A DNA stretch of 36,686 nt from Archangium violaceum Cb vi76 (GCF_000733295.1 NZ_JPMI01000043.1:1-36686), one strand, 5' to 3'. Counted from the first letter of the stretch, positions 23,092 to 31,959 are shown. A program made the numbers and translations. Notes: a model not told the origin generated them from the sequence alone.

Positions 23092-24279
23092 GTGAAGATG
23101 CGTGTGGTGACATGGGCACTGGGCGCCGCGCTCGTCCTGGGGACGGGGTGTGGTGGCAAGCCGTCGGGAGGCGCTCCAGCGGCACAGGGTGGCGGCAAGG
23201 GCGGAGGCCCCGGTGGCCGTGGACCGATCCAATTCCCCGTGGAGGTGCGGCCCGTGGAGTCGCGGGACGTGGAGTACGTCGTCTCGGCGGTGGGCTCGGT
23301 GGAGGCCTTCGAGCAGGTGCAGATCACCGCGCGCGTGGCGGGCGTGGTGGAGCAGGTGCGCTTCATGGAGGGCCAGTCGGTGAAGAAGGGCGAGGTGCTC
23401 GCGGAGATAGAACCCGCGCGCTACGGCATCGCGGTGCGCGCGGCGCAGGCCTCGCTGGAGAAGGCGCTGGCGGCGAAGGCCGAGGCGGACGCGGCGGCGG
23501 GCCGGCGCGCGGCGGCCAACGAGGCGAAGCCGGGGCTGCTGCCGGCCGAGCAGATCGACACGGCCGAGGCCCGGGCGCGCACCGCCGCGGCGGATGCGAG
23601 CGCGGCGAAGGCGGCGGTGGATCAGGCGGAGCTCAACCAACGGGACGCGTACGTGAAGGCCCCCATGGAAGGGGTGCTGCAGACGCGCACGGTGCAGACG
23701 GGGCAGTACGTGCAGCCGGGCACGGTGCTGGCCACGCTCCTGCGGAGGGATCCGCTGTTGCTGCGCTTCACGGTGCCCGAGTCGGACGTGGGGCGGGTGA
23801 AGCCGGGCATGCCGGCGCGCTTCACGGTGCGCTCGGACTCGCGCACGTACATGGGGAAGATCAGCTACGTGGCGGACGCGGCGGATCCGGCCAGCCGCAT
23901 GGTGAAGGTGACGGCCGAAGTGCGCGGTGAGGACGCCAAGGCGCTGCGGCCCGGGGCCTTCGCCACGGTGACGGTGCCGGTGGACACGGCCCAGGGAGCT
24001 CCGGTCATTCCCCAGACGGCGGTGCGCCCCAGCGAGCGCGGCTTCCTGACGTTCGTGGTGCAGGACGGCAAGGCGCGCGCGCGCGTGGTGGAGCTGGGCC
24101 TGCGCACGGCGGACGGACTCGTGGAGGTGCGCGAGGGCCTGAAGCCCGGCGAGCAGCTGGTGGTGCGGGGGGGCGAGGCGCTGAAGGACGGCGCCGGGGT
24201 ACGGATCGCCGAGGAGCAGAAGCCCGCCTTCACGGGTGAGCCGCGCCAGGAAGCGAACACGGGAGGCGTGGCCCGATGA
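23092..24279 (+). CDS. RND periplasmic adaptor (membrane fusion protein), lipoprotein
   Basis: 395 aa. GTG 23092 abuts the TolC stop codon and has AAGGAG 6 nt upstream. Lipobox LGTGC (Cys about 20) fits inner-membrane lipoprotein adaptors such as AcrA/MexA. Order: lipoyl/biotinyl half-motif (about 60-95, ARVAGVVEQVRFMEGQSVKKGEVL), alpha-hairpin (about 100-180), second lipoyl half (KAPMEGVL), beta-barrel and membrane-proximal domains. Bridges the RND pump and TolC. Confidence 0.93.
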   Translation: MKMRVVTWALGAALVLGTGCGGKPSGGAPAAQGGGKGGGPGGRGPIQFPVEVRPVESRDVEYVVSAVGSVEAFEQVQITARVAGVVEQVRFMEGQSVKKGEVLAEIEPARYGIAVRAAQASLEKALAAKAEADAAAGRRAAANEAKPGLLPAEQIDTAEARARTAAADASAAKAAVDQAELNQRDAYVKAPMEGVLQTRTVQTGQYVQPGTVLATLLRRDPLLLRFTVPESDVGRVKPGMPARFTVRSDSRTYMGKISYVADAADPASRMVKVTAEVRGEDAKALRPGAFATVTVPVDTAQGAPVIPQTAVRPSERGFLTFVVQDGKARARVVELGLRTADGLVEVREGLKPGEQLVVRGGEALKDGAGVRIAEEQKPAFTGEPRQEANTGGVAR

Positions 24280-27200
24280 GCATCACGGACGTCTGCATCA
24301 AGAAGCCCGTCTTCGCCTGGATGCTGATGGCGGCGACCATCCTCTTCGGACTGGTGGCGGCCGGGCGTATCGGCATCAGCCAGTTCCCGGACGTGGACTA
24401 CCCCGTCATCAGCGTCAGCGTGAGCTGGGAGGGGGCCTCGCCGGAGGCGGTGGAGACGGACATCATCGAGCCGCTCGAGGAGGCGGTGATGCAGGTGGAG
24501 GGCGTCAAGGCCCTCACCTCCCGGGCGAGCCAGGGCGGTGGCAGCATCTCCGTGGAGCTGGATCTCTCGCGCGACGTGGACAAGGCGCTGCAGGACGTGA
24601 CGGCCAAGGTGAGCCAGGCGCAGAACCGCCTCCCGCGGGACGTGGATCCGCCGGTCATCTCCAAGAGCAACCCCGAGGACAACCCCATCATGTGGCTGGG
24701 CGTGTCCGGCCCCTTCTCGCGGCAGTTCATCTCCGACTACGCGCGCTACCGGGTGAAGGAGGTGCTGCAGACGGTGCCGGGCGTGGGCGAGGTGTCGCTG
24801 GGGGGCTCGCTGGATAGAAACGTCCGCATCTGGGTGGATGCGCAGAAGCTGGACGCGCGGGGGCTGACCGTCACCGACATCGTCACCGCGCTGCAGCGCG
24901 AGCACGTGGAGCTGCCCGCGGGCCGCATCGAGACGGTGGGCCGCGAGGTCAACGTCCGCGTCATGGGCGAGGCGTTGGATCTGGAGACGCTGCGCCACCT
25001 GGTGGTGCGCGAGGGCAACGGCTCCCCCATCTACCTGTCCGACGTGGCGCTGGTGGAGGATGGCTTCGAGGACGAGCGCCGCATCGCCCGCGTGGACGGC
25101 CAGCCCGCGCAGGGCCTGGGCATCCGCAAGCAGCGTGGCGCCAACGCGGTGGCGGTGGCCCAGGGCGTGCGCGCGAAGCTGGCCGAGCTGCGCAAGGACG
25201 CGCCCGAGGGCCTGGACCTGGGCGTCAACTTCGACTCCACCCAGTTCATCGAGGAGAGCGTCCATGAGATCGAGTTCGAGCTGCTGCTGGCCTGTCTGCT
25301 GACGGCGCTGGTGTGCTGGGCGTTCCTCGGCTCGCTCTCCAGCACGATGAACGTGATCCTCGCCATCCCCATGTCGCTGTTGGGCACGGTGGCGGTCATC
25401 TACTTCCTGGGCTTCACCCTCAACACCTTCACGCTGCTGGGCCTGTCCCTGGCGGTGGGCATCGTGGTGGATGACGCCATCATGGTGATGGAGAACATCT
25501 TCCGGCACGCGGAGGAGGGGAAGAACCGGGTGGCGGCGGCGAGCGAGGGCACGCGGGAGATCACCTTCGCGGCCCTGGCGGCCACGCTGGCGGTGGTGGC
25601 CATCTTCATCCCCGTCATCTTCATGAAGGGGGTCATCGGCAAGTTCTTCCTGCAGTTCGGCGTGACGCTGTGCGTGGCGGTGCTGCTGTCCTACGTGGAG
25701 GCCATCACCCTGGCGCCGGCGCGCTGCGCCCAGCTGCTCAAGACGGGCCGCGAGGGCCGCAGCAAGGTGGGGCTGGCCGTGGACAAGGCCTTCACCTGGC
25801 TGGAGCACCACTACGGCAAGGTGCTGGCCCAGGGGCTGAAGCGGCCCTGGTGGGTGCTGGGCGGCGCGGTGGTGCTGCTGGCGCTGTCCGGCTTCGCCTT
25901 CAAGAGCCTGTCGAGCGAGTTCGTCCCCTCGCAGGATCAGGGCCGTGTGATGATCCGCATGCAGACGGCGGTGGGCAGCACGGTGGGCGAGACGGACCGC
26001 CTCTTCCTGCGGGCCGAGGAGTTCCTCCGCAACCGGCCCGAGGTGACGCGCCTGTTCGCCGTGGTGGGCGGCGGTGGCGGCGGGGTGAACGGCGGCATGC
26101 TGTTCGTCACCCTGCTGCCGCAGGACCAGCGCATGCCCATGTCCGAGTTCAGCCAGGTGGTGCGCAAGGAGCTCAACTCGTACCCGGGTCTGCGCGCGGT
26201 GGTGATGGATCTGTCGCAGAGCGGCTTCACCGGCTCGCGCGGCTTCCCGGTGGAGTTCAGCGTGCGAGGCTCGGACTGGGAGCGGCTGATCGAATCCAGC
26301 ACGGACATGCGCGAGAAGCTCCAGGCGAGCGGCAAGGTGGTGGACGTGGACACGGACTACCAGGTGGGCATGCCGGAGCTGCGCATCACCCCGGACCGGG
26401 CGCGCGCGGCGGACCTGGGCGTGTCCATGCAGGACGTGGGCTCCACCCTCAACGCCCTGGTGGGCGGAGTGCGCGTGGGCAAGTACAGCAGCGGCGGGCG
26501 CCGCATCGACGTGCGGCTGCGCCTCCTGAAGGATCAGCGCTCGCGGCCGGAGGACCTGTCGATCCTCAAGGTGCGCACCGCCTCGAGCGAGCTGGTGCCG
26601 CTCTCCTCGCTGGTGACGCAGGAGGAGCGTCCGGCGCTCCAGGCCATCACCCGCAAGGACCGTGAGCGCGCCATCAGCATCTACGCCAACGTGGCCCCTG
26701 GCTCCACGCAGCAGGAGGCGATGGAGACGGTGCAGCGGCTGGCGCGGGAGCTGCCCGGCGGCACGCGCGTGGTGTTCGGCGGCTCCAGCGTGGCCTTCCA
26801 GGAGTCGATGGACAGCCTCCTCTTCGCCCTCTTCCTGGGCATCGGGGTGGCCTACATGGTGCTGGCCTCGCAGTTCAACTCGTTCCTCCACCCCGTCACG
26901 GTGCTCACCATCCTCCCGCTGTCGGTGGCGGGAGCGGCCTTCGCGATGTGGGGCACCAACACGACGCTCAACATCTTCAGCATGATCGGCCTGCTGCTGT
27001 TGATGGGCATCGTGAAGAAGAACTCCATCATCCTCGTGGACTACGCGTTGCAGCAGCGCGAGCTGGGCGCCAACGCGGTGGAGGCCATGCAGCGGGCGGG
27101 GCCGGTGCGCCTGCGGCCCATTCTCATGACGTCGCTGGCGACGATGATGGCGGCGGTGCCCGCGGTGCTGGCGCTGGGCGCGGGCAGCGAGACGCGCGCC

Positions 27201-27413
27201 CCCATGTCCGTGGCCGTGCTGGGCGGCCTCTCCGTCTCCACCGTGCTCAGCCTGCTGGTGGTGCCCGCCTTCTATGTGGTGGCGGACCGGCTCAAGGCGC
27301 GGCTGGGTCGGCTCCGGGGTGGCTCCGGGGACTCGGACGAGCACGGCCCGGGCTCCGGTGGGGAGTCCGTGTCCGTGGTCGAGGAGGACAAGCCCCGGCT
27401 CGCGGGGAGCTGA
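24276..27413 (+). CDS. RND efflux permease (HAE1/AcrB-like)
   Basis: 1045 aa, full length for the family. Proton-driven inner-membrane pump trimer. Typical N-terminus (VFAWMLMAATILFGLVAAG), large periplasmic loops after TM1 and TM7, the TM4 region GIVVDDAIMVMENIFRH with the acidic pair used in proton relay, and the TM10-12 block GIVKKNSIILVDYA. Substrate range cannot be read. Start overlaps the adaptor stop (ATGA, 24276-24279). No repressor gene is adjacent. A 65-bp palindromic repeat lies 22 bp beyond its stop. Confidence 0.95.
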   Translation: MSITDVCIKKPVFAWMLMAATILFGLVAAGRIGISQFPDVDYPVISVSVSWEGASPEAVETDIIEPLEEAVMQVEGVKALTSRASQGGGSISVELDLSRDVDKALQDVTAKVSQAQNRLPRDVDPPVISKSNPEDNPIMWLGVSGPFSRQFISDYARYRVKEVLQTVPGVGEVSLGGSLDRNVRIWVDAQKLDARGLTVTDIVTALQREHVELPAGRIETVGREVNVRVMGEALDLETLRHLVVREGNGSPIYLSDVALVEDGFEDERRIARVDGQPAQGLGIRKQRGANAVAVAQGVRAKLAELRKDAPEGLDLGVNFDSTQFIEESVHEIEFELLLACLLTALVCWAFLGSLSSTMNVILAIPMSLLGTVAVIYFLGFTLNTFTLLGLSLAVGIVVDDAIMVMENIFRHAEEGKNRVAAASEGTREITFAALAATLAVVAIFIPVIFMKGVIGKFFLQFGVTLCVAVLLSYVEAITLAPARCAQLLKTGREGRSKVGLAVDKAFTWLEHHYGKVLAQGLKRPWWVLGGAVVLLALSGFAFKSLSSEFVPSQDQGRVMIRMQTAVGSTVGETDRLFLRAEEFLRNRPEVTRLFAVVGGGGGGVNGGMLFVTLLPQDQRMPMSEFSQVVRKELNSYPGLRAVVMDLSQSGFTGSRGFPVEFSVRGSDWERLIESSTDMREKLQASGKVVDVDTDYQVGMPELRITPDRARAADLGVSMQDVGSTLNALVGGVRVGKYSSGGRRIDVRLRLLKDQRSRPEDLSILKVRTASSELVPLSSLVTQEERPALQAITRKDRERAISIYANVAPGSTQQEAMETVQRLARELPGGTRVVFGGSSVAFQESMDSLLFALFLGIGVAYMVLASQFNSFLHPVTVLTILPLSVAGAAFAMWGTNTTLNIFSMIGLLLLMGIVKKNSIILVDYALQQRELGANAVEAMQRAGPVRLRPILMTSLATMMAAVPAVLALGAGSETRAPMSVAVLGGLSVSTVLSLLVVPAFYVVADRLKARLGRLRGGSGDSDEHGPGSGGESVSVVEEDKPRLAGS

Positions 27414-27435
27414 GCCTCGCGGGAAGCACGGGGGC

Positions 27436-27500
27436 CTTCCGGCCGCGCGGCGTGCCAACGGGTCCAACAGTCGGACCAGTTGCTCACCATCGAGACCGGA
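27436..27500. repeat. 65-bp palindromic dispersed repeat, copy 2
   Basis: Matches 9347-9411 at 59 of 65 bases. The central dyad is imperfect here (AACGGGTCC...GGACCAGTT). Again lies between two convergent genes (RND pump and M4 protease). Confidence 0.85.
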
Positions 27501-27524
27501 AGGCTGACACCTGTGGGCATGGAG

Positions 27525-27539
27525 CCCGCGAGCCGCGGG
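27525..27539 (-). terminator. Hairpin directly after the M4 protease stop
   Basis: CCCGCG, loop AGC, CGCGGG: a perfect 6-bp GC stem abutting the stop codon at 27540. No U-run. With the repeat at 27436-27500 it fills the convergent gap. Confidence 0.45.
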
Positions 27540-29435
27540 TCAGTACGTGCCCTTGAGTGAAACGCCAGAGTAGGCGCTGTAGCCGTTGAGCATGACGTGG
27601 TAGCGGCCCGCCGTGGGCTGCGCGGCCATGTTGCACGTCTCGTTGTTGCCGCTCAGGTAGGGGCGGCAGCCATACGAGGAGGTGCTCGGCTGCGAGCCGA
27701 ACTTCACGTACATGTCCACGTCGCCCGTGCCGCCGCTGATGGTGAAGGACACCGGGCGGCTGGCCGGCACATCCAGGTAGTAGAACTTCTGCGAGCCGGC
27801 GGCGCCAGACTGGTTGAGGAGGGCCACGCCATTGGTGAGCGCGGTGGCGGGAGCGGGGGGCACCGTCACGCCCACGCCCACGGCCTCCCAGGCCCTGGTG
27901 ACGGCGGTGTGCTCCGCCGAGCCCGTGCCATAGAGCATCACGGCCGCCTGCTCCGTGTATGTCTTCACCTGGGCGAAGTTGGTGGAGGCCGTCATCAGGT
28001 CCGAGTTGGCCTTGTAGAAGATGGCGCCGGCCTTCTGCACGCCGGTGGCCGGCACCAGGGTGGTGCTCTTGCCGCGCGGGTGGGTGCCGCCCTTGCTCAG
28101 CAGGCAGAAGGCCAGGTTGGCGATGCCCGAGTTCCAGTGCACGCCGCCGCTGTCGGACGATCCGATGTAGCGGTCGGGGTAGTAGTCCCTGGACGCGCCG
28201 TCCAGTGCCGGATCGCACATGTAGCGGAGCGCGTCACCCGCGGTGGCCGGAGTCCATATGTCCTCGGCGATCTTGAAGACGTCCGCGCTCGTGCTCCAGG
28301 CGTTGCTCCAGCTCTCGCAGTAGGCGGTGAAGACGTCGGCGAAGCCCTCGTTGAGCGCGCCGGGTTCGAGCGCGTACGTGAGGTTGGACTCGGCGCTGAT
28401 GATCGCGTGGCTGTACTCGTGGTTGATGACGTCCATGTCGTTGCACAGCGGGCCCGAGTTGACGCCGTCTCCGTCGCCGCAGACCATGGTGGTGCCGTTC
28501 CAGAAGGCGCCCACGTAGTTGTTGCCGTAGTGCACCGTGGCCGTCAGCGTCGCCCCGGCGTTGTTCACCGAGTCGCGGTTGAAGTTGGCCTTGAAGCAAT
28601 CATAGAAGGTGCCGAGGTTGGCGTAGGCCTTGTCCACGACGGGATCGCCCGTGGTGATGCCTCCCTCGTTGAGCATCAGGGTTCCCGGCAGCATGGTGGT
28701 GTTGTTGGCCGAGTACACCCGGCGGTTGCGCGCCTCGTGGATGTCCGAGGTGCGCTCCTCGATGGAGCCATCCAGGGCGTTGACGAAGACATGCTCCCGG
28801 ATGGGCTGCTCCCCGTCATTGCCCGCCACGAGGACCTCGAAGACGAGCTTCAGCCGTCCATCCGCGCTGGAGCGGACGTAGACGAGGCGCGGGACCTCCT
28901 CGGCTTGGACGGTGCCTGGGGTGCTCTCGAGCGCCGTGGCGCGAGCGGCCTCGGGCGCGATGCGGGCGCGGAAGGGGACGGACTCGCCATCCCGGGCCGA
29001 GCCGTTGACGGCATAGACGACGCCATTCTCGTCCACGTGCGCGATGAGCTCGTGGCCCACGACGGGCAGCCCGTTCTTCGTCTGCTCATAGCGGATGTGG
29101 GTGTGGCCCTGCTCGTCCACGGAGAGCCGGCGCACGACGAGGTCGGAGGCGTTGAGCCGGAAGACGGGGGTGATGCGGGACAGGGCGGAGCTGACGTGCG
29201 AGTGGGCCTCGGAGGTGGAGGCGCCCCGGAGCGCGCTTCCCGAGGTGCCGAGCCGGCCGCGAATCATGTACGGCACACCGTCCTCGTGAGCGCCAATCAC
29301 CTGGGCCGAGGGCAGGGCGGCGAGGGCCGCCTGGACATCCTCGATGGAGCCAGGGCCGGTGGAAGGCTCCATCGGCTCGGTGTCACAGGCGGTGAGCGCC
29401 AGCGCGAGGCTGGCGGCGAGCATCCGGGTACGCAT
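27540..29435 (-). CDS. M4-family (thermolysin-type) metallopeptidase, exported
   Basis: 631 aa preproenzyme. Signal with lipobox LTAC (Cys17), FTP/PepSY-type propeptide (about 25-235), M4 catalytic domain with zinc motif HEYSH (339-343) and third ligand in NEGFAD (Glu363), the conserved GGVHWNSGIAN His-bearing loop, the M4 C-terminal helical domain to about 530, then a PPC-type beta-sandwich (about 540-631, YYLDVPASRPVSFTISGG...). Probably a secreted predatory/nutritional protease, here possibly lipid-anchored. ATG 29435 has AGGGGGAAA 6-8 nt upstream. Confidence 0.93.
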   Translation of the reverse strand: MRTRMLAASLALALTACDTEPMEPSTGPGSIEDVQAALAALPSAQVIGAHEDGVPYMIRGRLGTSGSALRGASTSEAHSHVSSALSRITPVFRLNASDLVVRRLSVDEQGHTHIRYEQTKNGLPVVGHELIAHVDENGVVYAVNGSARDGESVPFRARIAPEAARATALESTPGTVQAEEVPRLVYVRSSADGRLKLVFEVLVAGNDGEQPIREHVFVNALDGSIEERTSDIHEARNRRVYSANNTTMLPGTLMLNEGGITTGDPVVDKAYANLGTFYDCFKANFNRDSVNNAGATLTATVHYGNNYVGAFWNGTTMVCGDGDGVNSGPLCNDMDVINHEYSHAIISAESNLTYALEPGALNEGFADVFTAYCESWSNAWSTSADVFKIAEDIWTPATAGDALRYMCDPALDGASRDYYPDRYIGSSDSGGVHWNSGIANLAFCLLSKGGTHPRGKSTTLVPATGVQKAGAIFYKANSDLMTASTNFAQVKTYTEQAAVMLYGTGSAEHTAVTRAWEAVGVGVTVPPAPATALTNGVALLNQSGAAGSQKFYYLDVPASRPVSFTISGGTGDVDMYVKFGSQPSTSSYGCRPYLSGNNETCNMAAQPTAGRYHVMLNGYSAYSGVSLKGTY

Positions 29436-29454
29436 GCGGTATTTCCCCCTGAAT

Positions 29455-29471
29455 GGCGGCGAGGCGCCGCC
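29455..29471 (-). promoter_or_regulatory. GC-rich hairpin in the M4 protease leader
   Basis: Arms GGCGGCG and CGCCGCC with loop AGG, ending 19 nt before the start codon and a few bases before the ribosome-binding site. Could limit translation initiation or be chance in GC-rich DNA. Confidence 0.35.
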
Positions 29472-29590
29472 GAAGCAGGGAAGCATGAATGCCCGCCAGA
29501 CCCGGAATCAACGAGAAGACGGGTAATGTTGTCTGGTGGACACTCTTCTGGGGCTCGATCAAACGGCGGAGGCTGTAGAGTCCGGAGCGC

Positions 29591-30232
29591 ATGGGTACCT
29601 CCTTGATGCATCAGTGGCTGGCGGTTTCGATTCTCAGTTTGCTACTCGCCTCCTGTAGCTCCACCCGCCATGGGGCCAGAACTCCCGAAGGAGCCGGCGA
29701 GCTTTCCCAATCCGTGCTCATCATCGAGGAAATGTCCGATGGGCAGGTGGCTCATTCCTGGCAACCCCTGGAGGAACTCGACTTCTCTCGGTACCCATCG
29801 CTCCCGAACGAGCAGCGCGTCGCTGGAGCAGTCGTCCCCGCCGCCTGGACTCGTGACTGTGAGCAAGAGCGTGATGGGTGTGAGGATGCCTGCATGAGCA
29901 GCAGGATGCGCCCGGGATATGGGCACGTGACCACACCCGATCGCAAGCGCGGGGGGAAGTATGACTTCTGCCGGAAGAAGTGCATGCAGCCCTATCTCGA
30001 CTGTTGCCGGCTGCGTGAACTCGAGCCTCAGAGGTTCACGGTGATTGCCGATGCGGTCGACTGGTTGAAGAGCCACCGCGAAGAGGTTCTCGTGGGGAGC
30101 ACTGTCGTCATCGCTGGGGTGGTCTTCGTCACCGTTTCAGCTGGGGCGGGTGCTCTCGTGCTCGTGCCTGTCATGCTGATGGCCTCGTCGAGTCCCTCGG
30201 GCGAGCCCGCCACCGCGCAGGTGTCGCAATGA
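29591..30232 (+). CDS. Lipoprotein with mirrored Cys motif and C-terminal membrane segment (Sit-like N-module)
   Basis: 213 aa. Lipoprotein signal ending LASC (Cys22). A central cysteine pattern CX6CX3C (Cys90, 97, 101), 25 residues, then CX3CX6CC (Cys127, 131, 138, 139) is a near mirror image and would suit a disulfide-stapled helical hairpin. After VDWLKSHREEVLVG a hydrophobic, glycine-containing stretch (about 168-198) follows, then a short polar end. From memory, myxobacterial Sit-type polymorphic lipoprotein toxins have a similar envelope part followed by a variable toxin; here no toxin domain follows. The next gene overlaps its stop (ATGA), implying a functional pair. ATG 29591 has GGAG close upstream; ATG 29606 is an alternative. 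Confidence 0.75.
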   Translation: MGTSLMHQWLAVSILSLLLASCSSTRHGARTPEGAGELSQSVLIIEEMSDGQVAHSWQPLEELDFSRYPSLPNEQRVAGAVVPAAWTRDCEQERDGCEDACMSSRMRPGYGHVTTPDRKRGGKYDFCRKKCMQPYLDCCRLRELEPQRFTVIADAVDWLKSHREEVLVGSTVVIAGVVFVTVSAGAGALVLVPVMLMASSSPSGEPATAQVSQ

Positions 30233-31047
30233 CGATCCTCGATACCCTCAACGAGGCACAGCGGATTGTCGGACACTATTGGAAGGAGGAGCAGTCTCCC
30301 GAGCAGGCTCGAATCCTGGGTTGTGCAAGAGATGCCTTGAGTTTCATCTGCTCCACCGGTCAACCCTATCGCTTCGAGGATTACCGCAAGCGACTTCAGG
30401 CCGAGAACCCGTCTCGAGAGCGTTCACCCTCCGGTACAGACAGGGTACCTGCGATGCACGAACCTTCCCGGGACCTCGCCGCAGAGGGCTTCTTCGAGCG
30501 GAGCCGCGACGAACTCCGGTCAGAGCCAGAACGGGCGCTGGCCCTCGTCATCATCGACGCGCTCCGCTTCATCGCCTCGACTGGACAGCTCGACGATTTC
30601 AACCGTTATCTCCAGGAACTCGATTCCAACGAGCCACCCCGAGTGGTCGCCTCTTTCGATACACGTGAGCAGGCGGAGACCTGGCTGAAGAACCACCCGA
30701 GTCCTCCTCACTGCGCCAGCATCCTGATCGCGGGCAGGTACCACACCGTCGCGTATGATCGTGAGACGAACGGCCGCTACCTGCCACCTTCTCGCGACCT
30801 CGAGTACTACCTCGTCAGTCTAAAGCAAGACAGCCCTCCCACCGCCACTGCCTCTTTTGACACGCGCCAGGAAGCCGAGGCATGGCTGCGTGCGCAATCC
30901 GCACCACCCAGGCGGACCTGGGCGCTCATCTCCGGAGAACTCTACCTGGCGGTGTATCACCCCAACGTCAACCATCGAGCCCTCTACCCGCTCTCGATGG
31001 CCGATGGGTTCGAGATCAACACGGAAGTGGAGCCCGAGAGCACCTAG
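30229..31047 (+). CDS. Partner of the Cys-motif lipoprotein; doubly duplicated cytoplasmic-type protein
   Basis: 272 aa, no signal peptide or TM. Two internal duplications are visible: a helical module at about 32-58 (ARDALSFICSTGQPYRFEDY) and 108-131 (IDALRFIASTGQLDDFNRYL), and a module starting ASFDT at 141-197 (ASFDTREQAETWL...YHTVAYDRETNGRYLPP) and 208-263 (ASFDTRQEAEAWL...YLAVYHPNVNHRALYPL). I recognise the ASFDTxxEAExWL type as a recurrent myxobacterial protein of unknown role found beside such lipoproteins; an immunity or chaperone role is inference. Translationally coupled to the lipoprotein gene. Confidence 0.75.
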   Translation: MTILDTLNEAQRIVGHYWKEEQSPEQARILGCARDALSFICSTGQPYRFEDYRKRLQAENPSRERSPSGTDRVPAMHEPSRDLAAEGFFERSRDELRSEPERALALVIIDALRFIASTGQLDDFNRYLQELDSNEPPRVVASFDTREQAETWLKNHPSPPHCASILIAGRYHTVAYDRETNGRYLPPSRDLEYYLVSLKQDSPPTATASFDTRQEAEAWLRAQSAPPRRTWALISGELYLAVYHPNVNHRALYPLSMADGFEINTEVEPEST

Positions 31048-31065
31048 CCACGCAAGAAGCGAGGC

Positions 31066-31959
31066 CTACGGAAACCTCACCCGCGGAAGGGTGATGACTC
31101 GCGATGTCTCATCCCAGAGCACCACCTTGAACTCACCTTGTAGTTTCTTCCTGCCTGCATTGACTTCCAGGTAGACTGCTTGGCGCATGGTGGGAGCAAC
31201 GGTATCCACCTGGAGGAACTGTATCCCGGGCACTTCCTCATCGTTGGTGGTGAGCAATGATGCCCGGATGGTCTTCCACGGTGCTGAGCTGGAATTCCTC
31301 AGCCACATCTCCACTACCGCGGTCTTGTCTGCGCGGTAGCTGGTGGCGCTGTCGAAGAACACGGCTCCGGCTGGGATGTTGATCTTGTCCACTGGCAGCT
31401 CCAGGGTCTGGACCCCGGACCGCCCCACGATGGTGTTGGCAATGAGGCTCCGGAGTCCCTGTACCCGTTCCAGCTGAGTCCGCAACAGTTGGTTCTCGTT
31501 GCGGAGTTGTTGATTCTTCGCGCGTTCCTCCTGGGCCTCCTGTTGGTAGGACTCTTGAGGGCGCCTGTCTCGATACACCTCGACCTGCCGGGTGGCTTGT
31601 CCCCGGTGGGCCACCAGGAAGAAGGTGATGACCTCCTGGGAGGCTGCGGCTCCAAAACGGACCGTCAGCCGCAAGCGCTCTCCAGGCATCATGTCTTTGG
31701 GTGGCACGAAGCTGATGCCACGTTGGCCGCGCAGCACCTCCACGAAACGGACTTCCTCTTGTAACTCCCATGATCCCGGGATGGTGTCGAAGAGGAAGCC
31801 CGTCATCATTCCCGGGCTGACGCATATCTCCCGAGCCTTCGTCGAGGGTGTCAACGTCAAATCGATTCGCAGTGAGTCCTCACACGCGACTGCCAATTCC
31901 AGGTCAGGAGCACCTTGAAGGACAACCAGGGACAGGAGAAAGGGAAGGGTGGGGAGCAC
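31066..31959 (-). CDS. DUF2381 (TIGR02268) family exported protein, cassette B
   Basis: 297 aa. Signal peptide (LPFLLSLVVLQGAP), then the DUF2381 pattern: ICVSPGMMTGFLFDT, LRLTVRFGAAASQEVITFFLVAHRG, an Arg/Glu/Gln coiled coil in the middle (about 130-165, RRPQESYQQEAQEERAKNQQLR), and a C-terminal beta domain with WLRNSSSAPWK and LEVNAGRKKLQGEFKVVLWDE. Function unknown. GTG 31959 is used; it has no clear ribosome-binding site and starts 22 nt after the kinase stop, so coupling to the kinase is likely. Lower GC and lower codon bias than most neighbours. Converges on the ASFDT-repeat gene with an 18-bp gap. Confidence 0.85.
   Translation of the reverse strand: MLPTLPFLLSLVVLQGAPDLELAVACEDSLRIDLTLTPSTKAREICVSPGMMTGFLFDTIPGSWELQEEVRFVEVLRGQRGISFVPPKDMMPGERLRLTVRFGAAASQEVITFFLVAHRGQATRQVEVYRDRRPQESYQQEAQEERAKNQQLRNENQLLRTQLERVQGLRSLIANTIVGRSGVQTLELPVDKINIPAGAVFFDSATSYRADKTAVVEMWLRNSSSAPWKTIRASLLTTNDEEVPGIQFLQVDTVAPTMRQAVYLEVNAGRKKLQGEFKVVLWDETSRVITLPRVRFP

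Noticed and set aside
23865-27467. Minus-strand open frame of about 1200 codons opposite the RND pump
   Set aside because: Composition is dominated by His, Arg, Leu, Gln and Ala, typical of the antisense of a GC-rich gene; the plus strand encodes a complete, motif-rich RND protein.
27597-29606. Plus-strand open frame opposite the M4 protease
   Set aside because: Val/Ala/Gly/His-rich antisense translation without motifs, while the minus strand carries HEYSH and NEGFAD.
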